This document shows, piece by piece, positions 53,746 to 62,023 of a stretch of DNA of 64,000 nucleotides. The first letter of the stretch is position 1; each line of letters opens with the position of its first letter. Source of the stretch: Kitasatospora sp. NBC_00374 (lineage in GTDB: Bacteria; Actinomycetota; Actinomycetes; Streptomycetales; Streptomycetaceae); assembly GCF_041434935.1 (NCBI RefSeq), contig NZ_CP107964.1, positions 4,154,001 through 4,218,000 of the forward strand, read 5' to 3'. A program made the translations under genes and the position numbers. The notes beneath the pieces are model-generated. The model was not told the origin of the DNA. It saw nothing but the letters and a program-made list of their open reading frames with translations, and did not search any database.

Positions 53746-54891
53746 TCAGGGCCGGGCGTCTCCGTCGTCGCCGAAGTCGGGGATGTCGGCGGACAGCAGG
53801 TGCTCGGCGCCGCCTTCGAGGATCCTGGCCGTCTCGGTGGAGCGGGGGAGCATGGTCTTCTCGTAGGTTCGGATCGCGTCGTCGACGGTGGCCTCGTTCG
53901 CGAGAGCGAGGGCGAGTTCGCAGGCGTCGAGCATGGCGAGGTTGACGCCGACGCCGAGCGGGGGCATGAGGTGGGCGGCGTCGCCGAGCAGGGTCACGGT
54001 CGGGTTGTGCTCCCAGGTGTGCGGGACGGGGAGGGCGAAGATCGGGCGGTCGACGTAGGGGCCGTCGTTGCCGCTGATCATCCGGCGCATGCGGGGCGAC
54101 CAGTCGGCGTACTCGTCGAGGAGCAGGGCGCGGATGCCGTCGGTGTCGTCGACGGTCAGGTCGCTCCGGCTGATCCAGTCGACCGGGAGTCGTTGGATGA
54201 GATAGACGCGGATGTGGTCTCCGCTGTTGCGCTGGGCGAACAGGCCGCGGTCGCCGTCGGCTGCATGGGCGCCGCCCTGGCCGACCAGCTCGGCGATGTC
54301 GGGGTGGCGGTTCTCGACGTCGGAGAACCATGCCTCCAGGAAGCTCACCCCGGTGTACTCGGGGGCGGCCGGGGACACGGCCGGGCGTACCCGGGAGAAG
54401 GCGCCGTCGGCGCCGATGACCAGATCGGTCTCGACGGTCGTGCCGTCGGCGAAGTGCAGCTGCCGCGGCCCGTCGGCGGGCCCGCCGATCGTGTCGAGGG
54501 CGCGGCCCCAGTGCACGGTTCCCGGCTGCAGCGAGTCGAGCAGCAGGTCGCGCAGCTGGCCTCGGTCGATTTCCGGCTTGAAGAGCTCGTCGGCCCCCGG
54601 GACCGTGTGGGACGTCATCGTGCCGGTCGGGTCCATCTGGCGCATCTCCTGCCCTTCGGGGCGGGCCAGCTTGAAGAACTCGTCGAGCAGGCCGGCTTCG
54701 CGCAGGGCGATCTGACCGTTGTCGGCATGCAGGTCCAGGGTGCCGCCCTGGTTGCGCGCGTCGGGGCCCGGGTCGCGGTCGTGGACGGTGACCGCGATGC
54801 CGCGCCGCTGGAGAATGCGGGCGCAGGTCAGCCCGCCGGGGCCGGCGCCGATGATGCTGATCCTGGCCTGGGCAGGTGCTACGGAGGTCAT
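53746..54891 (-). CDS. Tet(X)-like FAD-dependent monooxygenase
   Basis: A 381-residue group A flavin monooxygenase. The N-terminal Rossmann motif ISIIGAGPGGLTCARILQRR (residues 11-30) is followed by E/D-type ribose binding (VHDRDPGPDARNQGGTLDLH), the DG motif LVIGADGAFSRVR and the FAD motif LLGDAAHLMPPLGVGVN. The Q-G-G-T-L-D-L-H-A-D-N-G-Q-I-A-L segment is characteristic of the Tet(X)/anthranilate-type branch. It differs from Tet(X) at the G-D-A-A-H-L-M-P-P-F-A-G-Q-G-V-N site, so substrate range is uncertain; drug inactivation is only a suggestion. Divergent from the TetR gene, which probably represses it. Confidence 0.88.
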   Translation of the reverse strand: MTSVAPAQARISIIGAGPGGLTCARILQRRGIAVTVHDRDPGPDARNQGGTLDLHADNGQIALREAGLLDEFFKLARPEGQEMRQMDPTGTMTSHTVPGADELFKPEIDRGQLRDLLLDSLQPGTVHWGRALDTIGGPADGPRQLHFADGTTVETDLVIGADGAFSRVRPAVSPAAPEYTGVSFLEAWFSDVENRHPDIAELVGQGGAHAADGDRGLFAQRNSGDHIRVYLIQRLPVDWISRSDLTVDDTDGIRALLLDEYADWSPRMRRMISGNDGPYVDRPIFALPVPHTWEHNPTVTLLGDAAHLMPPLGVGVNLAMLDACELALALANEATVDDAIRTYEKTMLPRSTETARILEGGAEHLLSADIPDFGDDGDARP

Positions 54892-54961
54892 GGTGTTCCC
54901 TTTCGCCGGCGCCGGATCACGGCCGCGGCCCGCGCCACGGACTCGTCAGGCGCCGCCCACG

Positions 54962-54984
54962 ATATTTGCAACAGATACAAATAT
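54962..54984. promoter_or_regulatory. AT-rich inverted repeat, probable TetR operator
   Basis: ATATTTG-N9-CAAATAT is a perfect 7-bp inverted repeat in a notably AT-rich island between the monooxygenase and TetR genes. TGCAAC occurs twice around it, at 54967 and 54984. The location between a divergent regulator and its probable target supports an operator overlapping both promoters. Confidence 0.65.
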
Positions 54985-55027
54985 GCAACCGTTCCAAATT
55001 TCTCCTCTGCCGGGTAGGGTTCAAGGC

Positions 55028-55711
55028 ATGGCAGAGACGATCGACCGCGCAGGAACGGGCGGGCGGCGCGAACGCAAGAAGGCCGCCACCCGACAGGCGA
55101 TCGCCGACACGGCGCTGCGGCTGTTCCTGGAACGCGGCTACGAGCAGGTGGGCGTCCGCGAGATCGCCGAGGGCGCCGACGTGTCGGTGTCGACCCTGTT
55201 CAACTACTTCCCCCAGGGGAAAGAGGCCCTGGTCTTCGACGAGGACGCCCGCAACGAGGCCGCCCTGGTCCGCGCGGTCACCGACCGGCCGCCGGGCCAG
55301 ACCATCCCCCACGCTCTGCGCGCCCACCTCACCGGCTTCGTCGACTCGGCCCACACCCGAGACCCCCGCTTCGCCGACTTCCAGCGGCTCGTCCAGGAGA
55401 CCCCGGCCCTGCGCGAGTACTCCCGCGCGATGTGGCTGCGCCACGAACACGCTCTGGTCCGCGCTCTCGCCGACCAGACCGGCCGGCCGCACGACGACCT
55501 CATCTGCGCCGCCTACGCCCGGTTCACCCTGGAAATCCTCGCGTTCGCCGGCTCCCGCCCCGACCCCGCCGCCGCCATCGACCAGGCCTGTCTCCTGCTC
55601 GACCAGGGCTGGACGGCCTCGGCCGCCCGACATGACCCCGAACCCGGCAGACCCGCCACACCCGCCGGCGACGCATCCGGTCCACCCATGCTCCGGCCGG
55701 CAGACCGATGA
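55028..55711 (+). CDS. TetR/AcrR-family regulator
   Basis: A 227-residue repressor. The N-terminal helix-turn-helix lies at about 17-62: TRQAIADTALRLFLERGYEQ then VGVREIAEGADVSVSTLFNYF. The ligand domain belongs to the acyl-CoA-/MftR-like group. ATG 55028 was chosen; the frame is open upstream without similarity. The last about 25 residues are Pro-rich and are read from DNA that, on the other strand, encodes an MFS fragment, so the native 3' end may have been replaced at a deletion junction. It probably represses the divergent monooxygenase and itself. Confidence 0.88.
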   Translation: MAETIDRAGTGGRRERKKAATRQAIADTALRLFLERGYEQVGVREIAEGADVSVSTLFNYFPQGKEALVFDEDARNEAALVRAVTDRPPGQTIPHALRAHLTGFVDSAHTRDPRFADFQRLVQETPALREYSRAMWLRHEHALVRALADQTGRPHDDLICAAYARFTLEILAFAGSRPDPAAAIDQACLLLDQGWTASAARHDPEPGRPATPAGDASGPPMLRPADR

Positions 55712-55898
55712 GGAGGAAGGCGGCGGTGCTCAGAGCGGAAAGCGCCCCGACCTGGCCGGGGCTCGCGTCGAGGGCGGAGACGGCGATGAACGGAATGGCG
55801 ACGTAGCCGATGGTGGTGCCTAGCCGGCTGAGCGCCGTCGCGGCGAACAGGTGACGGAAGTCGGCTTTCCGCCAAGGCGATTCGGCCTGCGTGGTCAA
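55650..55898 (-). pseudogene. Truncated MFS transporter (N-terminal fragment)
   Basis: The frame begins ATG at 55898 (MTTQAESPWRKADFRHLFAA) and encodes only two transmembrane helices, through the MFS motif A region GAWVDRMRRRRVW. After this, similarity ends and the frame runs into antisense of the TetR gene tail. A complete transporter needs about 400 residues. The gene has lost about 80% of its length, probably by a deletion that fused it tail-to-tail with the TetR gene. Confidence 0.75.
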
Positions 55899-55903
55899 TT
55901 TCG

Positions 55904-56839
55904 TCAGGTGCCCGATCCGGAGCTACGCTGCCGCACTTCGGCGTCGGACGGGGCCGGGTCGCCGTTCTGACGGCGCGTCATTCCTACGCCGGCGAGCACC
56001 AGGGCCATGCCCGCGACGACGCGGAAGCCGACCCGCTCGTCGAGGGCGATCGCGCCCAGCGCCACCGAGACCACCGGCAGCAGATAGCCGACGGTCGCAG
56101 CGACGGTGGGGCCCTCGTCCGCAATGAGCCGGGAGTTGAGGTGGAACGTGACACCCGTGCCGAGGACGCCCAGGATGGCGACGGCGGTCACCGCGGTGAG
56201 CGTGGGAACGGCCGGGGCCGTGGTATCCGCGGGAAGGGCAAGGGTGGTCAGGCCTGTCGCGGCGAGGAGTTGGGCCGCCGAGAGGGCCAGCGGGGCGCTC
56301 TGGCGGCCGATGAGGTGCCGGGCCATGTAGGCGAAGGCCACCGCGTAGCTGACGGCTGCGGCGAGCAGGGCCGGTACGCCCCAGCCGGTCAGGCCGCCCC
56401 GCTGCCACGGGGCGAAGATGAGCACCGTCCCTGCGAAGCCGAGCAGGAGCCCGGCCAGGCGGACCGGACGGATACCGCGCTCCGTGCCGAGCGTGACTCC
56501 GACGGCCAAGGACCACAGGGGAGTTGTGGCGTTCAGGACACCGGCCACGCCTGAGTCGACGCTCTGTTCGCCGATACCGAGCAGGAAGAACGGCAGGGCG
56601 TTGCAGAAGAAGGCGGCCACCACGAGGTGGCCCCAGGTCCGGCGGGCGCGCGGGAGACGCTGGCCGCCGGAGCGGGCCAGGACCAGCAGCACACCCGCTC
56701 CCAGCGCGCAGCGGATGACGGTGATGTGGAGCGGGGACAGGCCGCCGGCCAGGGCGAGTTTGGTCCAGAGGAAGCCCGATCCCCACAGCAGGGCGAGGAC
56801 GGCCATGCGTATCGAGGTCCCGCGTGGGCCGCTGAGCAC
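55904..56839 (-). CDS. EamA/DMT-family transporter
   Basis: A 311-residue exporter with ten transmembrane helices in two EamA repeats (helix one MAVLALLWGSGFLWTKLAL; second repeat starts near GWGVPALLAAAVSYAVAF). Conserved turns include A-T-T-P-L-W and G-T-G-V-T-F. DMT proteins export amino acids or small metabolites; the substrate is unknown. GTG 56839 has AGGAGG upstream. Divergent from the LysR gene across 98 bases, which suggests control by it. Confidence 0.9.
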   Translation of the reverse strand: MLSGPRGTSIRMAVLALLWGSGFLWTKLALAGGLSPLHITVIRCALGAGVLLVLARSGGQRLPRARRTWGHLVVAAFFCNALPFFLLGIGEQSVDSGVAGVLNATTPLWSLAVGVTLGTERGIRPVRLAGLLLGFAGTVLIFAPWQRGGLTGWGVPALLAAAVSYAVAFAYMARHLIGRQSAPLALSAAQLLAATGLTTLALPADTTAPAVPTLTAVTAVAILGVLGTGVTFHLNSRLIADEGPTVAATVGYLLPVVSVALGAIALDERVGFRVVAGMALVLAGVGMTRRQNGDPAPSDAEVRQRSSGSGT

Positions 56840-56937
56840 TGTCCGCCTCCTGGTGGGTTCTTCCTTCCCGTACGGTGCCGTGTCGGCCAGTCGTAAGACA
56901 AGCGAAAAGATCTGGATGGAGAGTTAAGCTGTTCTAC

Positions 56938-57843
56938 ATGCTTGATATGCGGCGTATGCAGGTGCTGAGGGCCGTGGTCACCAGTGGATCGGTCACCGCG
57001 GCAGCGCGGAATCTCGGTTACACGCCATCCGCCGTCAGCCAGCAGATGGCGGCGCTGGAGAAGGAGGCCGGGATCGGGCTGCTGGAGCGGACCGGACGGG
57101 GCGTGCGGCCCACGGAGGCCGGGCGGCTGCTCACCGAGTACGCGACCGTCATCGGCAGACACGTCGCCGAGGCGGAGACCGCGCTCGCCGAGCTGCGGGC
57201 CGGACGGACGGGGCGGGTGGTGATCCGGTACTTCGCCACGGCGGGAGCGACGATGGTGGCCCCCGCCGTGGCGGCGCTCCGCCGCGAGCAACCGGGTGTT
57301 CAGGTCGAACTCAAGCTGCGCGACGCCGAGGATTCACTACTGGACGTGAAGGAGCGACGGGCCGACGTCGCCCTCGTGGTCCGGCCACGGAACAAGGTGT
57401 CCGTCGACGGCATCCGGTTCGTGCACCTGGCCGACGACAGGTACGTCGCCGTGCTGCCCCGGAGCCACCGGCTTGCCGCGAAGCAAGCCCTCGACCTGAC
57501 CGACCTCGCCGACGAGCCCTGGGTCGGCAGCGACCAGCCCGGCCCCTGCCTGGACCCCGTCCTCGACGCCTGCGGCTCGGCCGGCTTCACCCCGGACTTC
57601 GTCGTCGAGAGCGGGGACTACGCCACCGCGCAGGGATTCGTCGCCGCTGGGCTCGGGGTGAGCCTGATTCCGGAGCTGGGGTTGGGCAACCGCCATCCCG
57701 ACGTGGTCGTACGTGAGGTCCGCAATCCAGAGCCGAGGCGGGCGGTCTACGCAGCGGTACGGGAGTCGTCGCCCGTCCAGCCCGCACTGCGCAGACTGCT
57801 CGACGCGCTGCGGAGCGCGGCCACTCGACCCACCGAGCGCTGA
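56938..57843 (+). CDS. LysR-family regulator
   Basis: A 301-residue regulator. The DNA-binding domain lies at residues 1-60: MRRMQVLRAVVTSGSVTAAA, RNLGYTPSAVSQQMAALEKE. The effector domain follows from about residue 85 (VVIRYFATAGATMVAPAVAA). ATG 56938 was chosen; an alternative ATG lies three codons further. It sits divergently 98 bases from the EamA gene, the usual LysR-target layout, so it probably activates or represses that transporter. Confidence 0.9.
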   Translation: MLDMRRMQVLRAVVTSGSVTAAARNLGYTPSAVSQQMAALEKEAGIGLLERTGRGVRPTEAGRLLTEYATVIGRHVAEAETALAELRAGRTGRVVIRYFATAGATMVAPAVAALRREQPGVQVELKLRDAEDSLLDVKERRADVALVVRPRNKVSVDGIRFVHLADDRYVAVLPRSHRLAAKQALDLTDLADEPWVGSDQPGPCLDPVLDACGSAGFTPDFVVESGDYATAQGFVAAGLGVSLIPELGLGNRHPDVVVREVRNPEPRRAVYAAVRESSPVQPALRRLLDALRSAATRPTER

Positions 57844-57874
57844 GCATGCCCAGGCGTTTCGTCCTGTCCGACCG

Positions 57875-58130
57875 CCGATATCGCGGCGGTCTCCGGCAGC
57901 CATCACCCACACGATCAGCCGGCCGTCCTCGATCGTGTACACGACGCGGTAGTCGCCGGCTCTGAGACGCCACCGCGAGCTGTGTCCCCGAAGAGCCTTG
58001 ATGTCGAAGGCCGTTGTGTCGCCCTCGTCCAACCCCTTCTGGAGTTCGGTCAGGCGACAGAGGTCCGTCCGCAACCCGGTGAACACCGATCCAGGCCTGC
58101 GGCGCTTCGCCGGACCACGACCGAGTCCGC
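57875..58130 (-). pseudogene. RelE/ParE-type toxin remnant
   Basis: The minus strand reads LCRLTELQKGLDEGDT, then FDIKALRGHSSRWRLRAGDY, RVVYTIEDGRLIVWVM and AAGDRRDI, which is the RelE-family core (W-R-L-R-x-G-D-Y-R-V-x-Y). After RRDI the usual short C-terminus and stop are missing and the frame runs on into lysR antisense. The N-terminal half (GPAKRRRPGSVFTGLRTD) is degraded and has no start codon or antitoxin upstream. It is probably an inactive relic. Confidence 0.6.
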
Positions 58131-58213
58131 GCGCGTGTCCGGGATCACAGCGCGGCTCACCGGATGGGCGAAATGCTGTGACCGCCGAAGCGGTTGACGC
58201 CTTCACGCATTCA

Positions 58214-58225
58214 ATGCACGTGCAT
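58214..58225. promoter_or_regulatory. 12-bp perfect palindrome upstream of the ene-reductase gene
   Basis: ATGCACGTGCAT lies 30 bases before the ATG of the OYE gene, in a locally AT-rich stretch. It is a candidate operator; the regulator is unknown and could be outside the window. Confidence 0.5.
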
Positions 58226-58255
58226 ATACCGTCTGGTACCTCCGAGGGACACCCC

Positions 58256-59383
58256 ATGACCATCACTGCCTCCTCCGCCTCCCGCGCGGCCGAGATACTG
58301 TCCCGACCGGTCGCGCTGAATGGCCTGACCGTCCCGAACCGCATCGCGATGGCGCCCATGACGCGCATGTTCTCCCCAGGGGGCGTCCCCGGTGAGGACG
58401 TGCGGTCGTACTACGCCCGTCGCGCCGCCGCAGGCGTGGGCCTGATCGTCACCGAGGGAACCTACGTCGGCCACGAGTCGGCCGGGCAGAGTGACCGTGT
58501 GCCGCGATTCCACGGCGAGGAGCAGCTCGCGGGGTGGGCGAAGGTCGCCGAGGCCGTTCACGCGGCAGGCGGCACGATCGTGCCGCAGCTGTGGCACATC
58601 GGCATGGTCCGCAAGCAGGGCGACCCGCCCTACGCCGACGCCCCCGCCGTCGGCCCCTCCGGCATCCGCGTCGACGGCACCGAGGGCACCGGCAAGGCGA
58701 TGACCCAGCGCGACCTGGACGACGTCATCGGCGCCTTCGCCGAGGCCGCCGCGGCCGCCGAGCGCATCGGCTTCGACGGCGTCGAACTGCACGGCGCCCA
58801 CGGCTACCTCCTCGACCAGTTCCTGTGGGCGGGGACGAACCGCCGTACCGACGCCTACGGCGGCGACCCGGTGGCCCGTACGAGGTTCGCGGCCGAGATC
58901 GTGGCCGCGGTCCGCGAGACCGTCTCGCCCGACTTCCCGGTGATCTTCCGCTACTCGCAGTGGAAGCAGGAGGCCTATGACGGGAGGCTCGCCGAGACCC
59001 CGGAGGAGCTGGAGGCGATCCTGACCCCGCTCGCCGCAGCCGGCGTCGACGCCTTCCACGCCTCCACCCGCCGCTACTGGCTCCCGGAGTTCGAGGGCTC
59101 GGACCTGAACCTGGCGGGCTGGACCAAGCAGCTCACCGGCAGGCCCACGATCACCGTCGGCTCGGTCGGCCTCGACGGCGACTTCATCCGCGCCTTCATG
59201 GGCGAGGGCGCCCCGGTCCAGGGCATCGACAACCTCCTCGACCGCATGGAGCGTGACGAGTTCGACCTGGTCGCCGTCGGTCGCGCCCTGCTCCAGGATC
59301 CGGAGTGGGCAGCGAAGGTCCTGGAGGGCCGGTCCGAGGAACTGAAGCCCTACGACGCGGTGGCGCTGAGGACGCTGAGCTGA
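58256..59383 (+). CDS. Old Yellow Enzyme-family ene-reductase (NADH:flavin oxidoreductase)
   Basis: A 375-residue FMN-dependent TIM barrel. VPNRIAMAPMTRMFSPGGVP is the opening, VPQLWHIGMV contributes to the flavin pocket, VELHGAHGYLLDQFLW holds the His/His(Asn) substrate pair, and NRRTDAYGG carries the catalytic Tyr. TVGSVGL and V-G-R-A-L-L bind the FMN phosphate. It reduces activated alkenes with NAD(P)H. ATG 58256 with GAGGGA upstream begins the conserved region. Monocistronic. The palindrome just upstream suggests inducible expression. Confidence 0.93.
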   Translation: MTITASSASRAAEILSRPVALNGLTVPNRIAMAPMTRMFSPGGVPGEDVRSYYARRAAAGVGLIVTEGTYVGHESAGQSDRVPRFHGEEQLAGWAKVAEAVHAAGGTIVPQLWHIGMVRKQGDPPYADAPAVGPSGIRVDGTEGTGKAMTQRDLDDVIGAFAEAAAAAERIGFDGVELHGAHGYLLDQFLWAGTNRRTDAYGGDPVARTRFAAEIVAAVRETVSPDFPVIFRYSQWKQEAYDGRLAETPEELEAILTPLAAAGVDAFHASTRRYWLPEFEGSDLNLAGWTKQLTGRPTITVGSVGLDGDFIRAFMGEGAPVQGIDNLLDRMERDEFDLVAVGRALLQDPEWAAKVLEGRSEELKPYDAVALRTLS

Positions 59384-59545
59384 TCGATGTAGGCCAACAC
59401 CGGTGTACGGCAGCGGCCAGCCGGACGCATCCAGAGAGCGCCGGCCCCGCGGGTCGCGCCGGGACGGGGTCAGGCCCTGCTGCCGGCGACGGGGGTGACG
59501 TTCACGCGAAGGCTTCCCGGCCGGGTTGACGGTGGGCCGGAAACA

Positions 59546-59585
59546 CTCCGCCGGCCGGGCGCGAGCAGCGCGCCGGCCGGCGGAG
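59546..59585. terminator. Hairpin between convergent OYE and ALF-repeat genes
   Basis: Left arm 59546-59563 (CTCCGCCGGCCGGGCGCG) pairs with 59569-59585 with a single bulged G; loop AGCAG. Confidence 0.75.
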
Positions 59586-59593
59586 GAGGGTGA

Positions 59594-60880
59594 TCAGGCC
59601 TGCGAGCGGCGGCGCGAGGCGACGACCGCGCCGGCGCCCAGCACGACGGCCGCGCCGCCGATCGCGGCGAGCTGCCCGAGCGGGGTGGTCGAGCCGGTGG
59701 CGGCCAGCGAGCCGCCGGCGCCCTGGCCGTCCGTGGTGGTGACCGTGGTCGGGGTGGTCGTCGTGCCGGTGGTGACGGAAGCGGGGACCACGGTGGTGCC
59801 CGGCCCACTGGTACCGGAGTTGCCCTGCGCGGCCTCGGCAGCGGCCTTCGCGGCGGCCTCGTCCTTGGCGCGGGCCGTGAACTGGCCCTCCTTCAGGAAG
59901 GCCCGGACGTCCGCAATGGTGCCGTCGAGCGCGGCGGTGCCGGCCTTCTTGGCCTCGGGACCGCCGGCCTCGACGATCTGGGAGACGTGGATCCGGTCGT
60001 CGGTCGCCCGCAGCGGCTCCAGCTCGGCCTTCAGGAAGTGCTCGACGTTCGCGGCGGTGCCGGCGAGCGCCTTCTCGGCTGCCTCCCGGACGTGCCGGCC
60101 GGTGTTCGCGTCGTCGATGATGCGCTGGACCTCGGCGCGGTTCTCGTCCTCCGCCCGGGCGATGTACTGGCCGGTCTTCAGGAAGGCGCGGACATCGTCG
60201 ATGGTGCCGTCGAGCCCGGCGTTGGCGGCCTTCCGCACCGCCGGGCCACCGCGAGACATGATCTGGGTGAGCAGGATCCGGTCGTCGACCTCCGCGGCCG
60301 ACTTCAGCCCCACCTTGAGGAAGTGCTCGACGTCCGCCGCAGTACCCGCGAGCGCCTTCTGCGCGCCCTCGCGCACAATCCGTCCGCTGCTCGGATCGTC
60401 GAGGATCCGCTGCACCTCGGCGCGGTTCTCGTCCTCGGCGCGGGCCACGTACTGGCCGACCTTCAGGAAGGCGCGGAGCACCTCGATGTCGTCCGAGTCG
60501 AGTGTGGTGTTGCCGGCCTTCCTCACGGCCGGACCACCGACGTTCATGACCCGCAGGATCGCGATCCGCGCGTCGTCCCGGCGAATCCCGTCCACCTCCA
60601 CCGCGAGGAAGCGCGCCCGGTCCGCCGGGGTGCCGGCGAGTGCCGTCGCCGCGTGCTCGCGCAGGTAGTCGCTCGGGGCCGTGAGCAGGTAGTCGTTCGG
60701 GTAGACGAGCAGCTTCTCGATCGCCGCCCGGTTCTCCTCGTCCACCTTCGCCTCGGCCGGGTCGGTCTGTTCCTGCCCCGCCGGGGCGGTGTCGGCGAAC
60801 GCCGGGGTGGCGCCCATGGCGACGGGTGCGGCGGCCGTGGCAAGGAAGACGGCAACAGCGAGCGAACGACGGATCTTCAA
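59594..60880 (-). CDS. ALF-repeat surface protein with class E sortase signal
   Basis: A 428-residue exported protein. A signal peptide covers residues 1-32 (LAVAVFLATAAAPVAMGATP). Six ALF-type helical repeats form three pairs with a period near 90 residues, for example REGAQKALAGTAADVEHFLK followed by GGPAVRKAANAGLDGTIDDV. A Thr/Gly-rich linker follows, then L-A-A-T-G with a hydrophobic helix and basic tail (GAGAVVASRRRSQA), the class E sortase LAxTG pattern of Streptomyces. The start is probably TTG at 60880 with GGGGGACC upstream, because the signal peptide begins there. Covalently wall-attached by inference. The function of ALF proteins is unknown. Confidence 0.82.
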   Translation of the reverse strand: MKIRRSLAVAVFLATAAAPVAMGATPAFADTAPAGQEQTDPAEAKVDEENRAAIEKLLVYPNDYLLTAPSDYLREHAATALAGTPADRARFLAVEVDGIRRDDARIAILRVMNVGGPAVRKAGNTTLDSDDIEVLRAFLKVGQYVARAEDENRAEVQRILDDPSSGRIVREGAQKALAGTAADVEHFLKVGLKSAAEVDDRILLTQIMSRGGPAVRKAANAGLDGTIDDVRAFLKTGQYIARAEDENRAEVQRIIDDANTGRHVREAAEKALAGTAANVEHFLKAELEPLRATDDRIHVSQIVEAGGPEAKKAGTAALDGTIADVRAFLKEGQFTARAKDEAAAKAAAEAAQGNSGTSGPGTTVVPASVTTGTTTTPTTVTTTDGQGAGGSLAATGSTTPLGQLAAIGGAAVVLGAGAVVASRRRSQA

Positions 60881-61305
60881 CGGTCCCCCGGGATCTGAAT
60901 ACGAATGAGCCCAGCCGCGACTCGGCAGCGGTCGGCCGAGTGATCGTACAGCGACCACATCTCACCGACGAACACATTTCCGCCACGTCCCACCCTTCCG
61001 GCTTCGTCGCGCACGAGCGGGAGGGGCCGAGGGATGGACAGCAGCAACGGTTGGGTCGGCGCCCTCTGGGATCGCGGCCCCGCATGCCGGCTCATACGCC
61101 AACAGCATTGCACCCGGGGGAACATGGGACGCCGCCCACGGACCGGCCGACCAGCGATCGGCTCACCTCCGGCGATGCCCATGCGGCCTGAGAAGCAGAA
61201 GGTCACCGCTCCCTCGTGAGGCTCAGCAGCCAAGGGCAAGTCCGCCCTTCGCCGGCCTCGCTCGTGGTCCCGTCGAGCGGCGAACGGGATGACGGCGGTG
61301 GACCG

Positions 61306-61557
61306 ATGACCCAACTCCCCTCCAGCAGGGCTGATTTCGTTTGCACGCCGGATGGTGCCGGCACCCCGGTGGACTACGTCGGCGCCCATCCCCTCGGGGT
61401 CTGCCTGCTCGCCGACGGCCGGGGCGAGGCGGAACTGCGCAGGTGGACGGTCGCCAGGGGCGACGCCCCAGTGGTGGCGCCGTACCGCGAGCGGCTGCCG
61501 ACGGCCGTTTCCGGCCTCACTGGACAGAATCGTCCAGGACCGTTTCCGTCCACCTGA
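61306..61557 (+). CDS. Small hypothetical protein (doubtful)
   Basis: An 83-residue frame from ATG 61306: MTQLPSSRADFVCTPDGAG, then YVGAHPLGVCLLADGRGEAE. Composition is near that of a soluble protein rather than a GC-skew shadow, but no domain, partner or clear Shine-Dalgarno sequence is seen. An in-frame GTG start at 61216 is possible. Confidence 0.3.
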   Translation: MTQLPSSRADFVCTPDGAGTPVDYVGAHPLGVCLLADGRGEAELRRWTVARGDAPVVAPYRERLPTAVSGLTGQNRPGPFPST

Positions 61558-61710
61558 AAGCCCTTCCGTAGGCCTTGAGCTGCGACGAAGCTAGTGATCG
61601 CCAGCAGGGAACAGCACACGGACCCGGCAGGCGACACCGGAGGAAGCGTCACCGCGGGACGCGCATCCGGACATCACCACTCCACTCCAGCTCTCGGAAG
61701 GACCACTCCC

Positions 61711-61806
61711 GTGCTTCGCAGCCACCTCCTCCGGGCCGCCGCGGTCAACGCCCACGCCGCCCACGCTCTGGGCGCCCGCACCACCGCCCCCGCCGTCCGG
61801 GAGTAG
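61711..61806 (+). CDS. Possible 31-residue short ORF ahead of the CHAP gene
   Basis: GTG 61711 is preceded by GGAAGGA at good spacing and encodes an Ala/His-rich peptide (MLRSHLLRAAAVNAHAAHAL). It ends 217 bases before the CHAP gene. It could be a leader peptide or chance; no family is recognised. Confidence 0.25.
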   Translation: MLRSHLLRAAAVNAHAAHALGARTTAPAVRE

Positions 61807-62023
61807 CCGGCCCCGCCGCCCAGCGGCCCCAAGTTCCACCTCTCACCGCACTCCCGGCATCTCCAGCGCCTCCGGCGCCCCGTGTCCACCGGTCCGACTG
61901 CTCCTGCAGGGCAGCCGATCCCGCCTCACGGTGCGGCACCCACACTCTTCGGCTTCGCCATGCCTGCCTGCGGTGCCCGCGGCAGCACACCAGACCTTCT
62001 TCCTCGCCTTCAGGAGCTTCGCC

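Larger units (their letters stand above)
60881..62023. other. Long low-coding region between surface-protein genes
   Basis: A 1.1-kb stretch between the divergent ALF-repeat and CHAP genes. Apart from two doubtful short frames listed separately, nothing supports a gene. No ydaO/c-di-AMP riboswitch consensus (GGTGAATCGG-type core) was found, although such elements often precede Streptomyces cell-wall hydrolase genes. The CHAP promoter should lie in the right part. Confidence 0.5.

Noticed and set aside
61560-62023. Possible ydaO (c-di-AMP) riboswitch before the CHAP gene
   Set aside because: The conserved GGTGAATCGG-type core and paired terminator blocks could not be found by eye.
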